A stretch of DNA of 64,000 nucleotides from Zhengitettix transpicula. Its lineage: Eukaryota > Arthropoda > Insecta > Orthoptera > Tetrigidae. Below, one piece after another: positions 22,831-35,955 of the stretch; position 1 is the first letter of the stretch, and every line of letters starts with the position of its first letter. A model generated the notes under the pieces. The model worked only from the letters and a program-made list of their open reading frames with translations. It did not search any database and had not been told where the DNA came from. Position numbers and translations under genes: made by a program. The stretch is taken from positions 16,946,501-17,010,500 of the forward strand of contig CM073596.1 of NCBI GenBank assembly GCA_037074705.1, in the 5' to 3' direction.

Positions 22831-24928
22831 CCGATGAACCTAAAATGTGTTATACCAAATACAATGGAGAATTATTAGGCTAAAATAATTAAATGTCATA
22901 TGTTACATTAATTTTTAGATTTGATATACTTACATTACGCTCATTAGTCGTTAGATACTTTACATATATTTACTTTCTTCATAAAAAACTTTTGTATTAA
23001 TTAAATAATTTTTTGGATTAATTCTGTGTTCTTTATTGCGAGTTTTAATCCTGATTTTTTTGTTCAGAATTGTAGTACAGACATTTTATTTTATTAATAA
23101 CACCATGACAATCAAGTTTATGGGTAATATTTTTAATGTTTTCAACAAAACTTAATTTCCGAACGATTTAAAAATGATTTTATATTAAATTATTTCAACA
23201 ACGTTCAATGTTAAACTTAACAAATCATTGAATATTTACTGTCTGACTTTCTGGCTAATATATATATATATTTTATTCTTAAATATCAGATAAATATCAA
23301 TTTTACAAAGTTATAGACAATTACTGGACTCAACTTACGTTTCAATATAATAATGTTAGGAAGACATCGGGCACGAACCTGGATAATAAAACAAGCAATG
23401 GCGTCTTCTACTTGAAAGAAAACTGAAGAGTCAGTTTGCTATTCATAATAAAAATTTAAACGCCCACAATCACATCAATGCTTAGCAACTTTCTCCTCTC
23501 ACTAAACGCTTTTGATATCCTGGGAAAGGCCTTTCACTAAGAATGCTTCCTTTTCTCTTCACGCTGACCTACAGTTATGACAGTTTTAAATTTTTATTCT
23601 ACTCGGTTCTACTCGGTTTCTTTAACCCAAGCATGTGTCCTTGACTGTGACCTTAATCCATACAGCTATATTAAAAAATAATTGCTCATTTTCATTTACA
23701 AACCTATATTGCCTCGTATGTTTTACGCAATAAAAATATATTATTTTCGAGGGTACTAATTATATTGTTTGTAATGGACGAATAATTTGTAATAAATTTT
23801 CGATTAAGGGAAAATTAAGTAAAGAGTATGTAACGCGTGTATTTTGGTTTTAATTTGCTTTGTCTTCGGAAGTGTTGTCTGCTGTAGTTTGGAGAATTCG
23901 AAATCGTACATTGGCGGACGGATGCCAGGAGTTGTTTTCTGTGAAATGTTGGACGAGGTGTGCGTGGGTGTGGAGGAGATAAATATTTCCATTCAAATAA
24001 TTTTCGTGTCCTGTCTCGATTGTTGGCCTCATCATGACTGAATTTTTGGCCATTGTTGACTACAGAACTGCAGCTTCGTGTTATAACTCTTGTAACAATG
24101 GAAGAATCAGTGAAAAAATGACATTTTCGACCAAGTTTTCTAATAATGAAAAAAGTAAAAAGAATGGGAGGCTATAAAGGAGGGAACTTATATATGAAAA
24201 CTAAATGAGTTGAAGTGTATTCACGACGTTTATGAGCAAGATATGGGAAGCTTCTTAAAGTACGACGGCAGAGATTGGCAATATGGCGCACGTTTGAAAT
24301 TAACGGACCTGCACCGGTCGTAATAAAATGATTCAGTCTGGTAGATGCGCTACTGAGGGACCGTTGTTGGTGATGAGCTCCGCTCATGGTGCAGTTGCAT
24401 AATGCAAAAAAAAGGTCACGAAGCACAAAAGCTGTGAAGAGCGAGAATTACGTGCCATGTCTTCCAGTACACAAGTGGGCAGCACGAGTACGTTGCAATA
24501 AATTCGCGGAGGCCGACGCCTTAGCCAGTAGTCGACGCCATGGAGTGATCATGACTAGATCTCGCTGCAGTTAACCCGTTATGCCAGCTGCGAGATTCGG
24601 AGGCGTCAGCACGTTGGTTACGAGAGCTACAGCAGACGAACAGAACACAGAAATAGCAGTATGTATTTGATAACGGGCAGATAATGTCTTCTACGTAATC
24701 CACAGTTGCCTGAGATAAGAGTTTTTCATTCTTAACTGTAATAAACTCATAAAAAAATTCTTAAATGTTGAATAATATTTTTTGATTTAACGTAAAAACC
24801 CATCCCAACAAAATAATTCTTTACAAGTAATGTAATAAATATAATATGAATATTATCAGCAAATAATACACCAAATACATATATTGCACAAAATTTTATG
24901 ATGCTCTGTTGTATATATTATTAATTTT
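22831..24928. other. Non-coding stretch without recognised elements
   Basis: AT-rich to about 23800, then more balanced from 23840 to 24700 with several overlapping 60-84-codon frames on both strands. None shows a known motif and none clearly outweighs the others, so I call no gene. Confidence 0.4.
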
Positions 24929-24996
24929 TTAAAAAAATATTTCTGAGACTAAATTGTAAGTGATTGGGATATAACATAAATAAGGAAAATATTTAC

Positions 24997-25215
24997 CTTT
25001 TTCACTTCGGAAGTCGACCTGCAGATTGGTGGCGGCAGAAACAATCCTGTCTATTTCTACAATTATTTCCCCAAAAAAATCCTGACATTTTTCATTCACC
25101 TCAAATACTTTATCCCACGAAATAGTATCGTTAACTTCCTCATTTTCTGACGAGAGCATCAAGACTCTCTGTTGACCAAACTTGCGATTCACCAAATTCC
25201 CCACCATGGAACGTT
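24997..25215 (-). CDS. Possible internal exon, unidentified
   Basis: The minus-strand frame here is open for about 73 codons. It reads like ordinary soluble protein, mixed acidic and hydrophobic (for example SWDKVFEVNEKCQDFFGEII). At its 3' side it meets AAAAG followed by GTAAAT, a good splice-donor pattern, with the donor GT at 24995-24996. On the 5' side an AG at 25216-25217 precedes the first codons, but it has no polypyrimidine tract, so the acceptor is weak. A second minus-strand frame just upstream (25224-25418) also has protein-like composition but is in another phase. I recognise no family. It could be an exon of a host gene, the remnant of a transposase, or chance. A start codon is not implied. 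Confidence 0.18.
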
Positions 25216-25419
25216 CTATCCGGTTATTTCCCAGACTCCATTGTTTTATTATATAAGAAATTGTGTGTTAGTAGGTATGAGAATTTTTCCGTGCAATTTT
25301 GGATTCGAAAATCCTGACCTCTCTCGTTCATAACAACATGGACACCATTTCCGGTTTTGCAAACCTTTTTCACACGCCTAGACTCCAGCCAATAAGTTCT
25401 CAACACGCTATAATGCATT

Positions 25420-28400
25420 GAATCTCGTTAAATAAAACAATAGAATGACGAGTTTCTGAATCACATGAAGCAATTAATTGTACATACCGAGAAAAAAGTG
25501 TAATGGTAAGCTTGAGGTTTGATTATAATAAAATAGAATTGGCATTATTCCTCGATATGAAAACGAGTTAGGTTCTGAATAGATTTAAAGTGAATGTGAA
25601 GTAGATTATAAAATAGTGGTTGTATTGGATATTTGGCTATAAGTCAACAGTCGTATCACAATAAGAATTTCCTTGATAGGACTAAATTTTGCGGTTCGAT
25701 GAAGTTTCATGATTCACCGGGGAGAGGTCAAGAAACGTTGCCTGTTCTGTATGAAGACAATGGGCATAGCGAATCCCACGCGAAGTGAGTTTAAACGGTT
25801 CCACCGCTCAGAATGGAGACACACCCTAGCGGAGGCGGGCCATAAACTTTCAGACTTAACAACACACATGTGACCTCCAGTCCTCCTGTCTCCCCTGCCC
25901 TTTCAAATACGTTCCGCATTCTACAAATAGCACCGAGACCCCCGCTTCCAGGCTGCCCAAAAGTCGACCAAGATGAACTACAGCCTTCACAAACTTACAA
26001 TCCTCCCTGATTCGTTGATCTCTTAATCAATTCCCCCAGAGAATTTCGACGACATCGACGACTATTCATACTTTCTGACGAATCAATTAATTTGCTACGA
26101 GGAAAATTGATACCAAGCTTCCGGGCACAATCCTTGTATTCTTCAAGTTTGGTCAAACAAGTCCACGTAAAAGCTGATCTGGTTTATGCGATTGTTCAAA
26201 CTATGGTGGTTCATCTCTTCTTTGCACATAAATAAATTTCTGAAATATTTCGCGTCACTGTGCCGGTTTACGAAAATTGTGTATACTATCTGGGTGCTCC
26301 ATTGTTGTCAGTCCCCGCTCACAATCCAAAGCCTTTCAATAATTATCATCCTCAGTTATCGTCATATTTTATATTTCTTCATAGTCACCAAGTTGATTAA
26401 CACGTCTTATTTTAAAATTCCAATCGGTTTCCATTAATAATTGGGCCAACCAATTTCTCGTTCACATAGAAAACTTCTAAGTAAATATGGTAACCCTGTA
26501 ATTAATTAACAAATAGATAATAGAGTAGCAAATAAACAGACATAATTAATATTTGCTTTACCTGGGCTCTCTCACATGTCTTTCATAAAGGTTTACTTAT
26601 ATCAAAACCTGCATCAAGCAAAAAAAACAGTTGGTTTGTTTATAGATTGCTTCAATATTCGATCATTTTAAACGATTTAAGACTTTATTTTTCAGGAATT
26701 CTGTAATTACGGGGGCACGTGCCCGCTTTTATACGTAATTCGGCAACGGTGTTAGGATCTGTCGGTGCATTGAAGAGACAAATGCAAAACGAAGGAAGGA
26801 AGTGACATCACCGGTACTCGTTTCTGAAACATGAGTTACCAAATACATCCGTTTCCCGAAAATAGCTCTTCATTATCAAACAGCCGGAACAGCTAATAAA
26901 ACTTTTACGCCTCCTCAAACCACAAGGCCTCGGACGCAACCAAAAAAAAAAACACGCCAGGAATCCACAAATGTTAACAAAAAAAATTACTGTAATCTGG
27001 ACGTTTTACAACGCCAGGGAAGACTGAATAGAGTTTATTTCTGTAAAACGTCACAGCTATGATTGATGCCATTTGTTGTCTCTGAGAACGAACAGTATTG
27101 CAATTTTCTTCTTCCTTGACTCTCTACATATTGATGACAATTGAACTGACGTTGCTATAGTTGCAGAATAATACCATATATTTAACAAAAAATGTTTGAA
27201 CCTTTCTTAACAACGTAAATTAATTTAATTCAATTTCAAAATATGAGGCTTGCCCAAGCAAACGCTATTCCGGTTAGATCAAAATATGTTTCGTTTGGGG
27301 AGAAATGTTACATCACCTACCTGGCGGGCGTACCACATACGAACAATAAATTAATTTATCATTATCAAAAAGAGTATTCTCCAATTTTAACCATTTTAAC
27401 ACTAAAATATATTAAATATAAAATCTAGAACAATAAAAAATTATATCAAAGCATCATCACGTTCAAAGAGCGAATATCCAGCTAGTTTTATGTGTTTTAA
27501 CCACTGTCCACAACAGTAACACACTGACATTCTCTGAGATATTTTTAAATAATTTTTTATAAATATTAAAAATATATATTTTTATAAAAAATGAATAAAT
27601 AAAACAATTAAACAAGAAGCGCATTGGTATACAATAAGCGCGTGAAGCGAGAGTGAGAATCGCCGTGTGAACGAGTCCATAGTCAATTGTCGGTTTGACG
27701 CTTCATTCTTAAAATAATCCAGGCGGCCGACGGTCACGAGCGACTCATTTTGTGAATCGCAAATGTGTCGGTTACTCGAAACGTCGTCTGAACGGCGCAC
27801 CTTACGCCCTTGCTTCGTTTGACTCCTTTACACGTGAATCGCATACACGGAATTGTCGAGTTTCGCAGGACCGACCGCACCTAAAACCTTAAATGTAACA
27901 CTCCACTTTGCTACAGCAAGCTGTATTGTCCGGAGCAACCATAGGATGTGTAGATTTTCTGGCACAGTTATAATCTACAACGTATTAAGACTCCTGAGAC
28001 CTATACGAGCCTTTGGCTTGTTAACCCTACTAACTGGTGGGGTTTTCTACGATAAATTCGAAGGTAAAACACTGAACTGTAGAAGCTTACAAGTTAGGTC
28101 CATGTTGAATTGCTTAGAATCCACACTCAACAAAGCCAATGACGTGAACATTCTGTGTAACTAGACAGAGAGTCTGACTGAAGCTCGAAACACGACATTT
28201 AACTGAGCTGGTGCAACTAACGCTATGATGCGATGTAAGCAAGACCAAAAGCCGTACTGCTATTGCACCATGCAGAATACGTAATACAGATCAGTTAAAT
28301 AAATTTTGCGTGAATAGAAATGATTTGTATTTTTCGACGTGGACTTTATAAAAATGGATGAACTATCTCGTGATTTTTTTGAAGTGCAATTCCTTGTGGA

Positions 28401-29700
28401 TTACCGTGGAATCTACAAAGCATAGTTCATAATGAGCAGTTTCGATCGAGCTCATAGATAAGTATGAGACTCGCACCTGGACCAGATCTTGATTAAGTTG
28501 TCGTTAGCGAGTCTGTGTGTCACGGGGTGGTCGACTTCTGACATCGGAGCTTTTCAGCGGGGGGTGCCAAGGAAATCGATATCACACTGACCCCAATTTC
28601 ATTCTCTCCCTTCTCTCTTTTCCTCTGTCTACCAATTCTCTCTCCCCCCCCCCCACCCCGGCACGTCCACAGATCACGCAGGGTCGGCAATTAGCTGGTT
28701 AAAGAAGGCTCCACATTATCTATCCTTTTTAAGGTGGATTCGGTACTGAATTGTATAATATTTGTTTCATAAAATGTAACAATAAATAAATTAAAAATTT
28801 TGTATACTAAAAATAAACGAATATATTGTATTAAGATTTCAGAATAAATTTTCCAAAGTGTCACTGGCCTTTACCGCTTTAATAATTTTTTGAAACCAGA
28901 GAAAATCGTCGAAGATTACTTACCAAATATGTTTATAGTTTATAAATCTGTAAATTAAGAATTTTATTGACTTCGTCGTCAAGACTGTCAATGAGAGAAA
29001 ATCACATTGCTATATCTTCAAGTTTGGAAATTAATTAAATAAAAGCGCCTAAATTATAATGAGAAGAGCTTTAGAAAATCGAGTGGAAAGGCACTGATGT
29101 ATTTAAGATGGAATTTTAGAATACAAGTTCCATGCCTTATAGAAAGGACAAAATCTTAGTTATTAGTATATTAATAAATATATTTTCACTATATTTGTTG
29201 TTCAATATATTGGAATATTAATGCTAAACTTCTTTAAATATATTTATTTCTCATAATTATAGTTTTATGTGTGACCAGTGAATATAGAAATTTTAAAAAT
29301 GACTTGTATTTACGTATGGCTCTTCGCAAAATATAAAAATCCATTTCGCAGCTCTCTTTGGTCTCTTGTGTGTCCTTGTTCTACACCAGCGGACTAGTGT
29401 CGTAATTTTAATGGTCTGCAAAAAGACGTCTATCTCGAAGTTTATGGTCTGCCGCCCCTCCTACATATGACGTCACCGAACTCGACAATCAGTGTGTTTA
29501 CGATGTCGCTGTAACATCGGTTCAAACCAGGTTGCTTTCCTTTGAGAGTAAATTCTACCGAATGATTTTCATGTGTTTCCGCATTTATTTAAAACGTCAG
29601 TGGAGACATCGGTATCCAAATATATGTGTCTTTGCTATCATGCAATTTTTTTTCACTTTTAAACCTACTGAAATGAAAAAATAATACGTCTGTTTCAAAA
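25420..29700. other. Non-coding stretch, about 4.3 kb
   Basis: No gene or known repeat recognised. The segments 25690-25960, 27620-27900 and 28500-28700 have higher GC. The frame at 27853-28164 (103 codons) has no recognisable motif. A C run (28644-28654) and simple AT tracts are present. Confidence 0.4.
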
Positions 29701-29709
29701 TATAATAAT

Positions 29710-29712
<3 letters not shown>

Positions 29713-29775
<63 letters not shown>
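29713..29775. repeat. (AT)n microsatellite
   Basis: Uninterrupted AT dinucleotides for about 62 bases. Confidence 0.95.
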
Positions 29776-29777
<2 letters not shown>

Positions 29778-29974
29778 TTCTAGAATTAAATGAAAATAAA
29801 AAATTTAAAAGTGCAGTAATTTTTAATACACACGTTACGAAGTATTTACTACTGTTTTTGTATTACCGTCAAATAAATGCAATAGTCATAATTAATAGAG
29901 TATACTTCATAGTTGTATAAATTAGTAATGTTAAAAATTATGTTGTCCGCGAAATTAGCTGTCCGCAATATCGA

Positions 29975-30735
29975 TCTAATAAAAAATAATGTATATTTGT
30001 ATGTATGTATTTACGTTGATTTCTATACAGATTTAAACGCGTGGACAGATTGCAACAAAAATTGCTGCACTTATTCTTCAAAATACGAGAAACGGTTCTG
30101 TGGGGGTGAGAAACCCCTCGCATAAATATGGAAAAAAAATTATAATTGAAAAATGTGAAATTTTGTGTTATATTACTGCGCTCCAAGAGACCGTGACGTC
30201 ACACGAGAGAGACGTTACTACGCGAAGAACAAAGGAAATAGTTCCTTTTTCCGTAATGAAAGAAATCAGAAATTTTTTCATTGATTAAAAAGGATAATTT
30301 TTTGAATGATACTCAATCGAATGATAATAAAAAACAATACGAAATTCTTTACGATCCTTGCAGAAAATGTAAGTTAATTTTCATGCCATATTAATGACTC
30401 CAATATGGCGACTATTTGTTTATATTATGAATCTAGCTAACAATTTCATAAATTTAATCTTTCGTAATGTCTGAAGACTGAGGGACAATTATATCCTGCA
30501 ATACTCAAGGGGTATATTTAAGTATTCTATTCGTAAAGAAATTCGGAGGTGTAAAGATACCTGGGATTTATGCTATAAAATTCAATCTATTTTAAAGCTG
30601 ATAAATTAATTGCTCGAAAGTATTTACGGAACTAGGAACAGTTATAATTAGGTTAATTAACTTCTTGACTAAAGATTAATATAGAATTAAATACTTTTTC
30701 GGGTTTATATAAATAAGTACACGGGCAACGTCTAT
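29975..30735 (+). mobile_element. Non-autonomous Helitron, 3' end decayed
   Basis: The 5' end is TCTAATAAAAAATAATGTAT preceded by A, then TTGTATGTATGTATTTACGT. It matches the starts of the Helitrons at 44588, 58662 and 63499. The body shares TGGACAGATTGCAACAAAA, ACGAGAAACGGTT and the GACGTCAC...GAGAGAGACGTTACTACGCG block. Near the end CACGGGCAACG is present but the final hairpin and CTAG are lost. It is non-coding. Confidence 0.7.
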
Positions 30736-31905
30736 AATATAACTGCATCAGAAGATGCAAAACACCACATCTAAGACCTCGGTACTTCAACGAGAGCCGC
30801 CATGTATTTCATAAAATAGAGGAAGCAAATCGAAGTGAAAAAACATTGAAACCCAACTGGAAATAATTTTAAGAATATTTATTTTAAGTCTATATAAACG
30901 AAATTAAATATCATATGACCACGACCATGATAAACCTCAATAAAAAAAATTGTTTATAATGTTGCCGAGCACTATCACCTGTGTTGGATACCCGTCGTAT
31001 TATTAAACTATCAATTACTACTGAAACGTCTTCATCGGCTTATGTCTGTAACGGCTACTACTATTATTGTTGAGCTCTGAAGCTTGGATAGGATCTGCGT
31101 TGCGTCTTTAGGGACACTGCGTTGCCTTTTTCTTTACGATTCCCTCGGCGCATATCTCAAGAAGGGAAGGGCAGTCCAATTGGAGAGAAGTATTAGTACT
31201 GTGCGCGTGAGGGTGGCTAACAAGTCACGCACTCTTTACGCACATACGCACGCACAGAGCTGAGCTGGGCGTCCGAGGGAGTGAAAGGTTTAACGACCAA
31301 CCCCTCCCCTTTACCTTGCTGCCTGCCTCCTGTTTAACGTGTGTTTTACGACCGTCCGAAAATTTTCGTTTTACTGCCGCAGCCGAAAGAAAGGAGCCGC
31401 CGGTCTTTCTCTCCCTACATACAACACACGCACATCCATCCATACACAATAGAGTCAGAACTGGGAACGCACAGAGGTATTTATTCTTCCTCTGTCGCTT
31501 TTGAGATATGCATCACAATGAATACTACGTGAGTAGAAATAACGGTAAAGCTACTGGGCCGCCGTCCGCTCCTCCATCTCCTTTTTCCCTTCGCGCACAC
31601 ATTCACAAAAGCTCTCTCTCTCTCCCTCTCAAGACACTCACGTGCAGACATAATGTAGAAACATTTTCCCGAATCATAAGACGAATTCTCAAGTCCTATT
31701 CTGACAGCGTAAATATTATTGACCCTTCAAATGCTACGTTATTTGTCGCCTTCCCACAGACTCCTCCTTTTTCATTCTATAGTTTCAATTACTGTAGTCC
31801 GTTTATACCACTGTCAGCCGTGGTTTGGCGTTATGCTTCTAACACGCTTTACCCACCCATAGAATGATTAGTTCAGAAAAATTTTGCGTGTCCCCTAAAA
31901 AACCA
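30736..31905. other. Non-coding stretch with a GC-richer segment
   Basis: The part 31080-31870 is richer in GC and has CT-rich runs. It contains a 119-codon frame (31508-31867) with low-complexity Pro/Ser/Leu content and overlapping frames on the other strand. None resembles a known protein. It could be a promoter, 5' untranslated region or regulatory segment, but nothing in the sequence proves that. Confidence 0.35.
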
Positions 31906-32067
31906 TATATGATGACAAACACTCAAAATTTTTAACTGATCTGACTTTCATTTAGACTTAGATTTATTATTCATTCCGTTTATCCTCGGTCGAGGAAATA
32001 GGACACGTCACAATATAAGATTACATGAAAAGAAAAATTATTACAAATACACAATTTAAAAAACAAA

Positions 32068-32135
32068 CATTGTACTTTACGAAAAATTATACAATTTAAA
32101 ATTACATTAAACATTGTACTTTACGAAAAAAAAAA
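32068..32135. repeat. Short tandem duplication (44-bp period)
   Basis: ACATTGTACTTTACGAAAAA occurs at about 32067 and 32111, with ACAATTTAAA around each copy. Confidence 0.7.
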
Positions 32136-33309
32136 ATATGTTTTTAAACTACGTTAAAGAGAAATCTCGGTTTTCACTCCGATTTAATAGATTAAAACGC
32201 GACGTTTCGACAAGCTTTGTCGTCATCTTCTAGGCGAAGTTAAAGATATTAATGTGACAGTAATTTAAGAAATAATAATTGTTTTAATTCATCTGCAATT
32301 CACTACTTATGGGATTAATTTTACACGTATTATCGAATAACGTTAATTTTACAAGAGAAACGAGTGACAACAACTTTCTAAACCGTACCGAAGATAAGTG
32401 AATCTTAATGTCACATTAACAACATTTAATCTTTTAAAAGAATCTTCCATATATTTGATTAAATTTCTTTGTTTATTAATTTCTCGTTTTCTGCTCAATT
32501 ACATATTTATTATTTCTGCACCCCAAACCAAAAGTTGATGTACGCACTATTTACAGTGTTTGACTCGTCTTCTTGCCTCACGTGACGACTATACACAAAT
32601 AAATCTCGATACTTTTGCTTTTGTTGAGGAGTGTCGCAGAAAAACTTGGCGTGTCTTCTTATAATCCATTTTTTTGAAATTTAATGACAACACTCAAAAT
32701 TTTTAACAGATCTGGCTTTTATTCACTACTCATTGAATATATTAAACACGTATCATTTAATTACGTGAATGTTACCAGAGAAAAAAATTAACATTCTAAC
32801 GATTATATTTTATAACCCCTACTGAAAATAAGTGAATATTAATGCGGCATTAACAAAATTTATTTTTTTAAAATGCGACCAGAATCTTACATATATTTCC
32901 CATTTATTATTTTATTTCTGGATTAAATTTATTCGTTTATTAATTTATCGTGTTTTCTTTTTCAATCACATATTTCTTATTTCTTCACGCAACTAAATGT
33001 TGAATTTAAGCAGAAAATCACCAATCTTTATTAATTTTAATAGCATATTTAATTTTTACGACTGTTTTTCATAGTAAAATATATTTATTGGAGTACGTCT
33101 GAATCGTGCCTCATTTTGTAAAGAAAAATATGTAAAATTTACATGTCGTAGAAAAGAAGTCTCTCCGCCACTTTTGAATTACTAATTAAATATTAGCAAT
33201 TACCCCCCACACGTTTCTGTAAATCTATAAATTATAAATAAGCAACAGACTTTTGACGTCAGACATATTTAATACAAATTACACGACGTTTCGTCATTAA
33301 TTTGCCACC

Positions 33310-34420
33310 TTGTCATAAAATATTGTTGGACTTATAAATCGAAGAAATTCAATAGTTAAAATAAATACAATAATTACAATTGTAATAAAAAATAACATAA
33401 TTAAAATAAACTGTATATAAAATAAAAATTTGTTACACTTCCAAATCATAGATATAAAATAATTAAAAGTAAATTTTTAATGAAATAAAATTTTTTTGAG
33501 ATTATAAATCAAAGCAATTCAATTGTTAAAATAAATATAATAATTACAATTGTAATAAAAAAATAAAATAATTAAAATAAACTGTATATATAAAAAAATT
33601 TGTTACACTTCCAAATCAAAGATATAAAATAATTAAAAGTAAATTGTTTATGAAATAAATAAATTATTGGGCTTATAAATCAAAGAAATTCAATAATTAA
33701 AATAAATACATTAATTACAATTGTAATAAAAATTAAAATAATGAAAATAAACTGTATATAAAATAAAAAAATTGTTGCACTTCCAAATCAAAGATATAAA
33801 ATAATTAAAAGTAAAGTGTTTATGAAATAAAAAAATATTGGGCTTATAAATGAAAGAAATTCAATAATTAAAATAAATACAATAATTGCAATTGTATTAA
33901 ATAAATATAATAATTAAAATAAACTGTATATAAAATAAAAAAATTGTTGCACTTCCAAATCAAAGATATAAAATAATTAAAAGTAAAGTGTTCATGAAAT
34001 AAAAAAATATTGGGCTTATAAATCAAAGAAATTCAATAATTAAAATAAATACAATAATTACAATTGTATTAAATAAATATAATAATTAAAATAAACTGTA
34101 TATAAAATAAAAAATTCGTTAAACTTACAAATCAAATAAATAAAACAATTAAAACAAATTGTTTATGAAATAAAAAAATTGTTGGGATTGTAAATCAAAG
34201 AAATTTATTAATTAAAATAAATATATAATTACAATTGTAATAAAAAATAAAATAATTAAAATAAACTGTATATAAAATAAAAATTTTGTTAGACTTACAA
34301 ATCAAATAAATAAAATAATTAAAACAAATTTTTTATTAAATAAAAATTTAGTTGGACGTACAAATTGTAGAAATGCAATAATTAAATTATATTTTTTTAA
34401 TGTACGAAATATTTACCGTG
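33310..34420. repeat. 171-bp AT-rich satellite, about 6.5 copies
   Basis: The string AAACTGTATATA begins at 33408, 33579, 33749, 33921, 34093 and 34263, intervals 170-172. Each unit also has CAATAATTAAAATAAATACA, TACAATTGTA and a CTTCCAAATCAAAGATATAA block; the last two units are more diverged. The unit is almost pure A/T. Confidence 0.9.
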
Positions 34421-34504
34421 TTTTACTCGTCTTCTTGCCTCACGTGACGACTATATACAAATAAATCTCGATACTATTGCTTTTGGTAGAGTAGTGTGTG
34501 AGAT

Positions 34505-34517
34505 GGGGGGGGGGGGG
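34505..34517. repeat. Poly(G) run
   Basis: Thirteen consecutive G, just after the duplicated block ends. Further G runs follow at about 34730-34755. Confidence 0.95.
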
Positions 34518-35393
34518 TTCTCACAGACGCATTTAGTGATGTGTTTAAACTGTTATTCAGAATGATAAACGACTAAATAAGAACGGAAATTTAATACAGA
34601 TGTTGTCCAAAGGCTTGAGAACTCCGTACAAAAAAAAAGTTTGTTTGGATCAACGGAAGTGAGCACACAAGTGAAAAAAAAAAAAGCTGAAAAAACTTTT
34701 CTGGGGATTGTAATTATCGCTAGAGAAGAAGAGGGGGGAACAGAGGGGGGGGGAGACTGCTGTCAGATTACGACATACACGCACAGTGGCATTTGAAGAG
34801 CGAGAGAAAAGTTTAAAAAATAAAGTAACGAGAGTTTTTGACTACAAGTTATTCGATGCTAATTAATGTTCCCTATCAAAAAAAAATATATATATTAAAA
34901 AAAGGAACAAACTTTCTCTTCAGGAAGCCATTGTCTGATATTTGTCACCGAATGAGAGAGAGAGAGTTTTTATATGCACTGTTGATATTCAACAGTTAAC
35001 TTCTCCCACTCCTGAAACCAAATTATTATGTGCTAAACAATGGACTGCACGGAAAGGATGTTAATTGGGTTGTTAAAACTTTTTTTTTACGAAGCAGGTG
35101 GGCTACAGGAGCAAGGGTGGATTGCTTTAATTTTGTGGTGGGCCCTAAAAATAATACACTTCATTAAAAGTGTGCAATATTCCTGATAAAATGTTTCAAG
35201 TATTTAATAATATGAAATACGTAGGCTAGAATGCGAACCTAAATATTTTAACAACATTACGAAATAAGTATGGTAGGGATAAGTGTGGTTGATACGCTCA
35301 TAAAAACTGCCTTTCTACACATTTAACAAAAATTTATTTTACTGCAACATTGCGTTTGTAGATATATTTACAATAAACTTTTTTTTATATATA
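34518..35393. other. Non-coding stretch
   Basis: No gene or repeat recognised. It has A runs and a short GA repeat (34955-34967). Confidence 0.45.
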
Positions 35394-35655
35394 TAGGTAA
35401 CAGGCTACATGAGGATAATCCACACGGTGGCAACTCCCCTTTAATAGCATAGGAAGGGATCTGAAAGGGGGGATGCGGAAGGGTAGAGAAAGGTAGCCAA
35501 GGGTTAACTATGGCCCCCGGGCTATGTTTTAAGGATCCTACCCGGGAATTCGCCTTAAAGTGATGCAGGGAAATCCCTAGAAAAACCTGCATCAGGTAGG
35601 TCGGGCATTTGGTATTTGTCCCACACCCTTCCGATTGCGGGAGAGGGTTGAATTG
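35394..35655 (-). mobile_element. Family-S copy (minus strand, 5'-truncated)
   Basis: From GGTAACAGGCTACATGAGG to TTCCGATTGCGGGAGAGGGTT, i.e. only the 3' half of the family. It ends abruptly at about 35650 with unrelated sequence. Confidence 0.8.
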
Positions 35656-35890
35656 TGTTAAGAAGTGCGAGATAAATTAGAAAATTTGTCACTGGCATAG
35701 AGTAATGTAGTCGGTGAAGAAAAAGAGACATTGAGTCAAACAGAAGAAAGACAATGCAAACTGCGTTAAGGATATTGATTAAATATACAGAGAAAACTAT
35801 CAAGAAAAATTATGCACAACTGAGTAGAAAATTTTTTCAAGAATAGGATCAACGGGTCTAGTAGCATAGCAAAGATGAAACACATAACAG

Positions 35891-35912
35891 TATATATATG
35901 TGTGTATATATA

Positions 35913-35952
<40 letters not shown>
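35891..35952. repeat. (TA)n microsatellite
   Basis: TA dinucleotides with one TGTG interruption. Confidence 0.9.

Positions 35953-35954
<2 letters not shown>

Positions 35955-35955
<1 letters not shown>

Larger units (their letters stand above)
31906..34490. repeat. Diverged direct duplication of a block, second copy expanded
   Basis: First copy about 31906-32640, second about 32672-34490. Both start with ACACTCAAAATTTTTAAC and share AAGTGAATMTTAATG and TTAATTT..CGT segments. Both end with GACTCGTCTTCTTGCCTCAC or ACTCGTCTTCTTGCCTCACG, then a CACGTGACGACTATA segment and ACAAATAAATCTCGATAC. The second copy is about 1.1 kb longer because it contains the 171-bp satellite. Confidence 0.6.

Noticed and set aside
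31508..31867. 119-codon plus-strand frame as a gene
   Set aside because: Composition is low-complexity and no motif is recognisable; treated as part of a GC-richer non-coding island.
33310..34420. Centromeric alpha-like satellite because of the 171-bp period
   Set aside because: The period alone is not evidence; the array is short, almost pure A/T and nested in a dispersed duplicated block.
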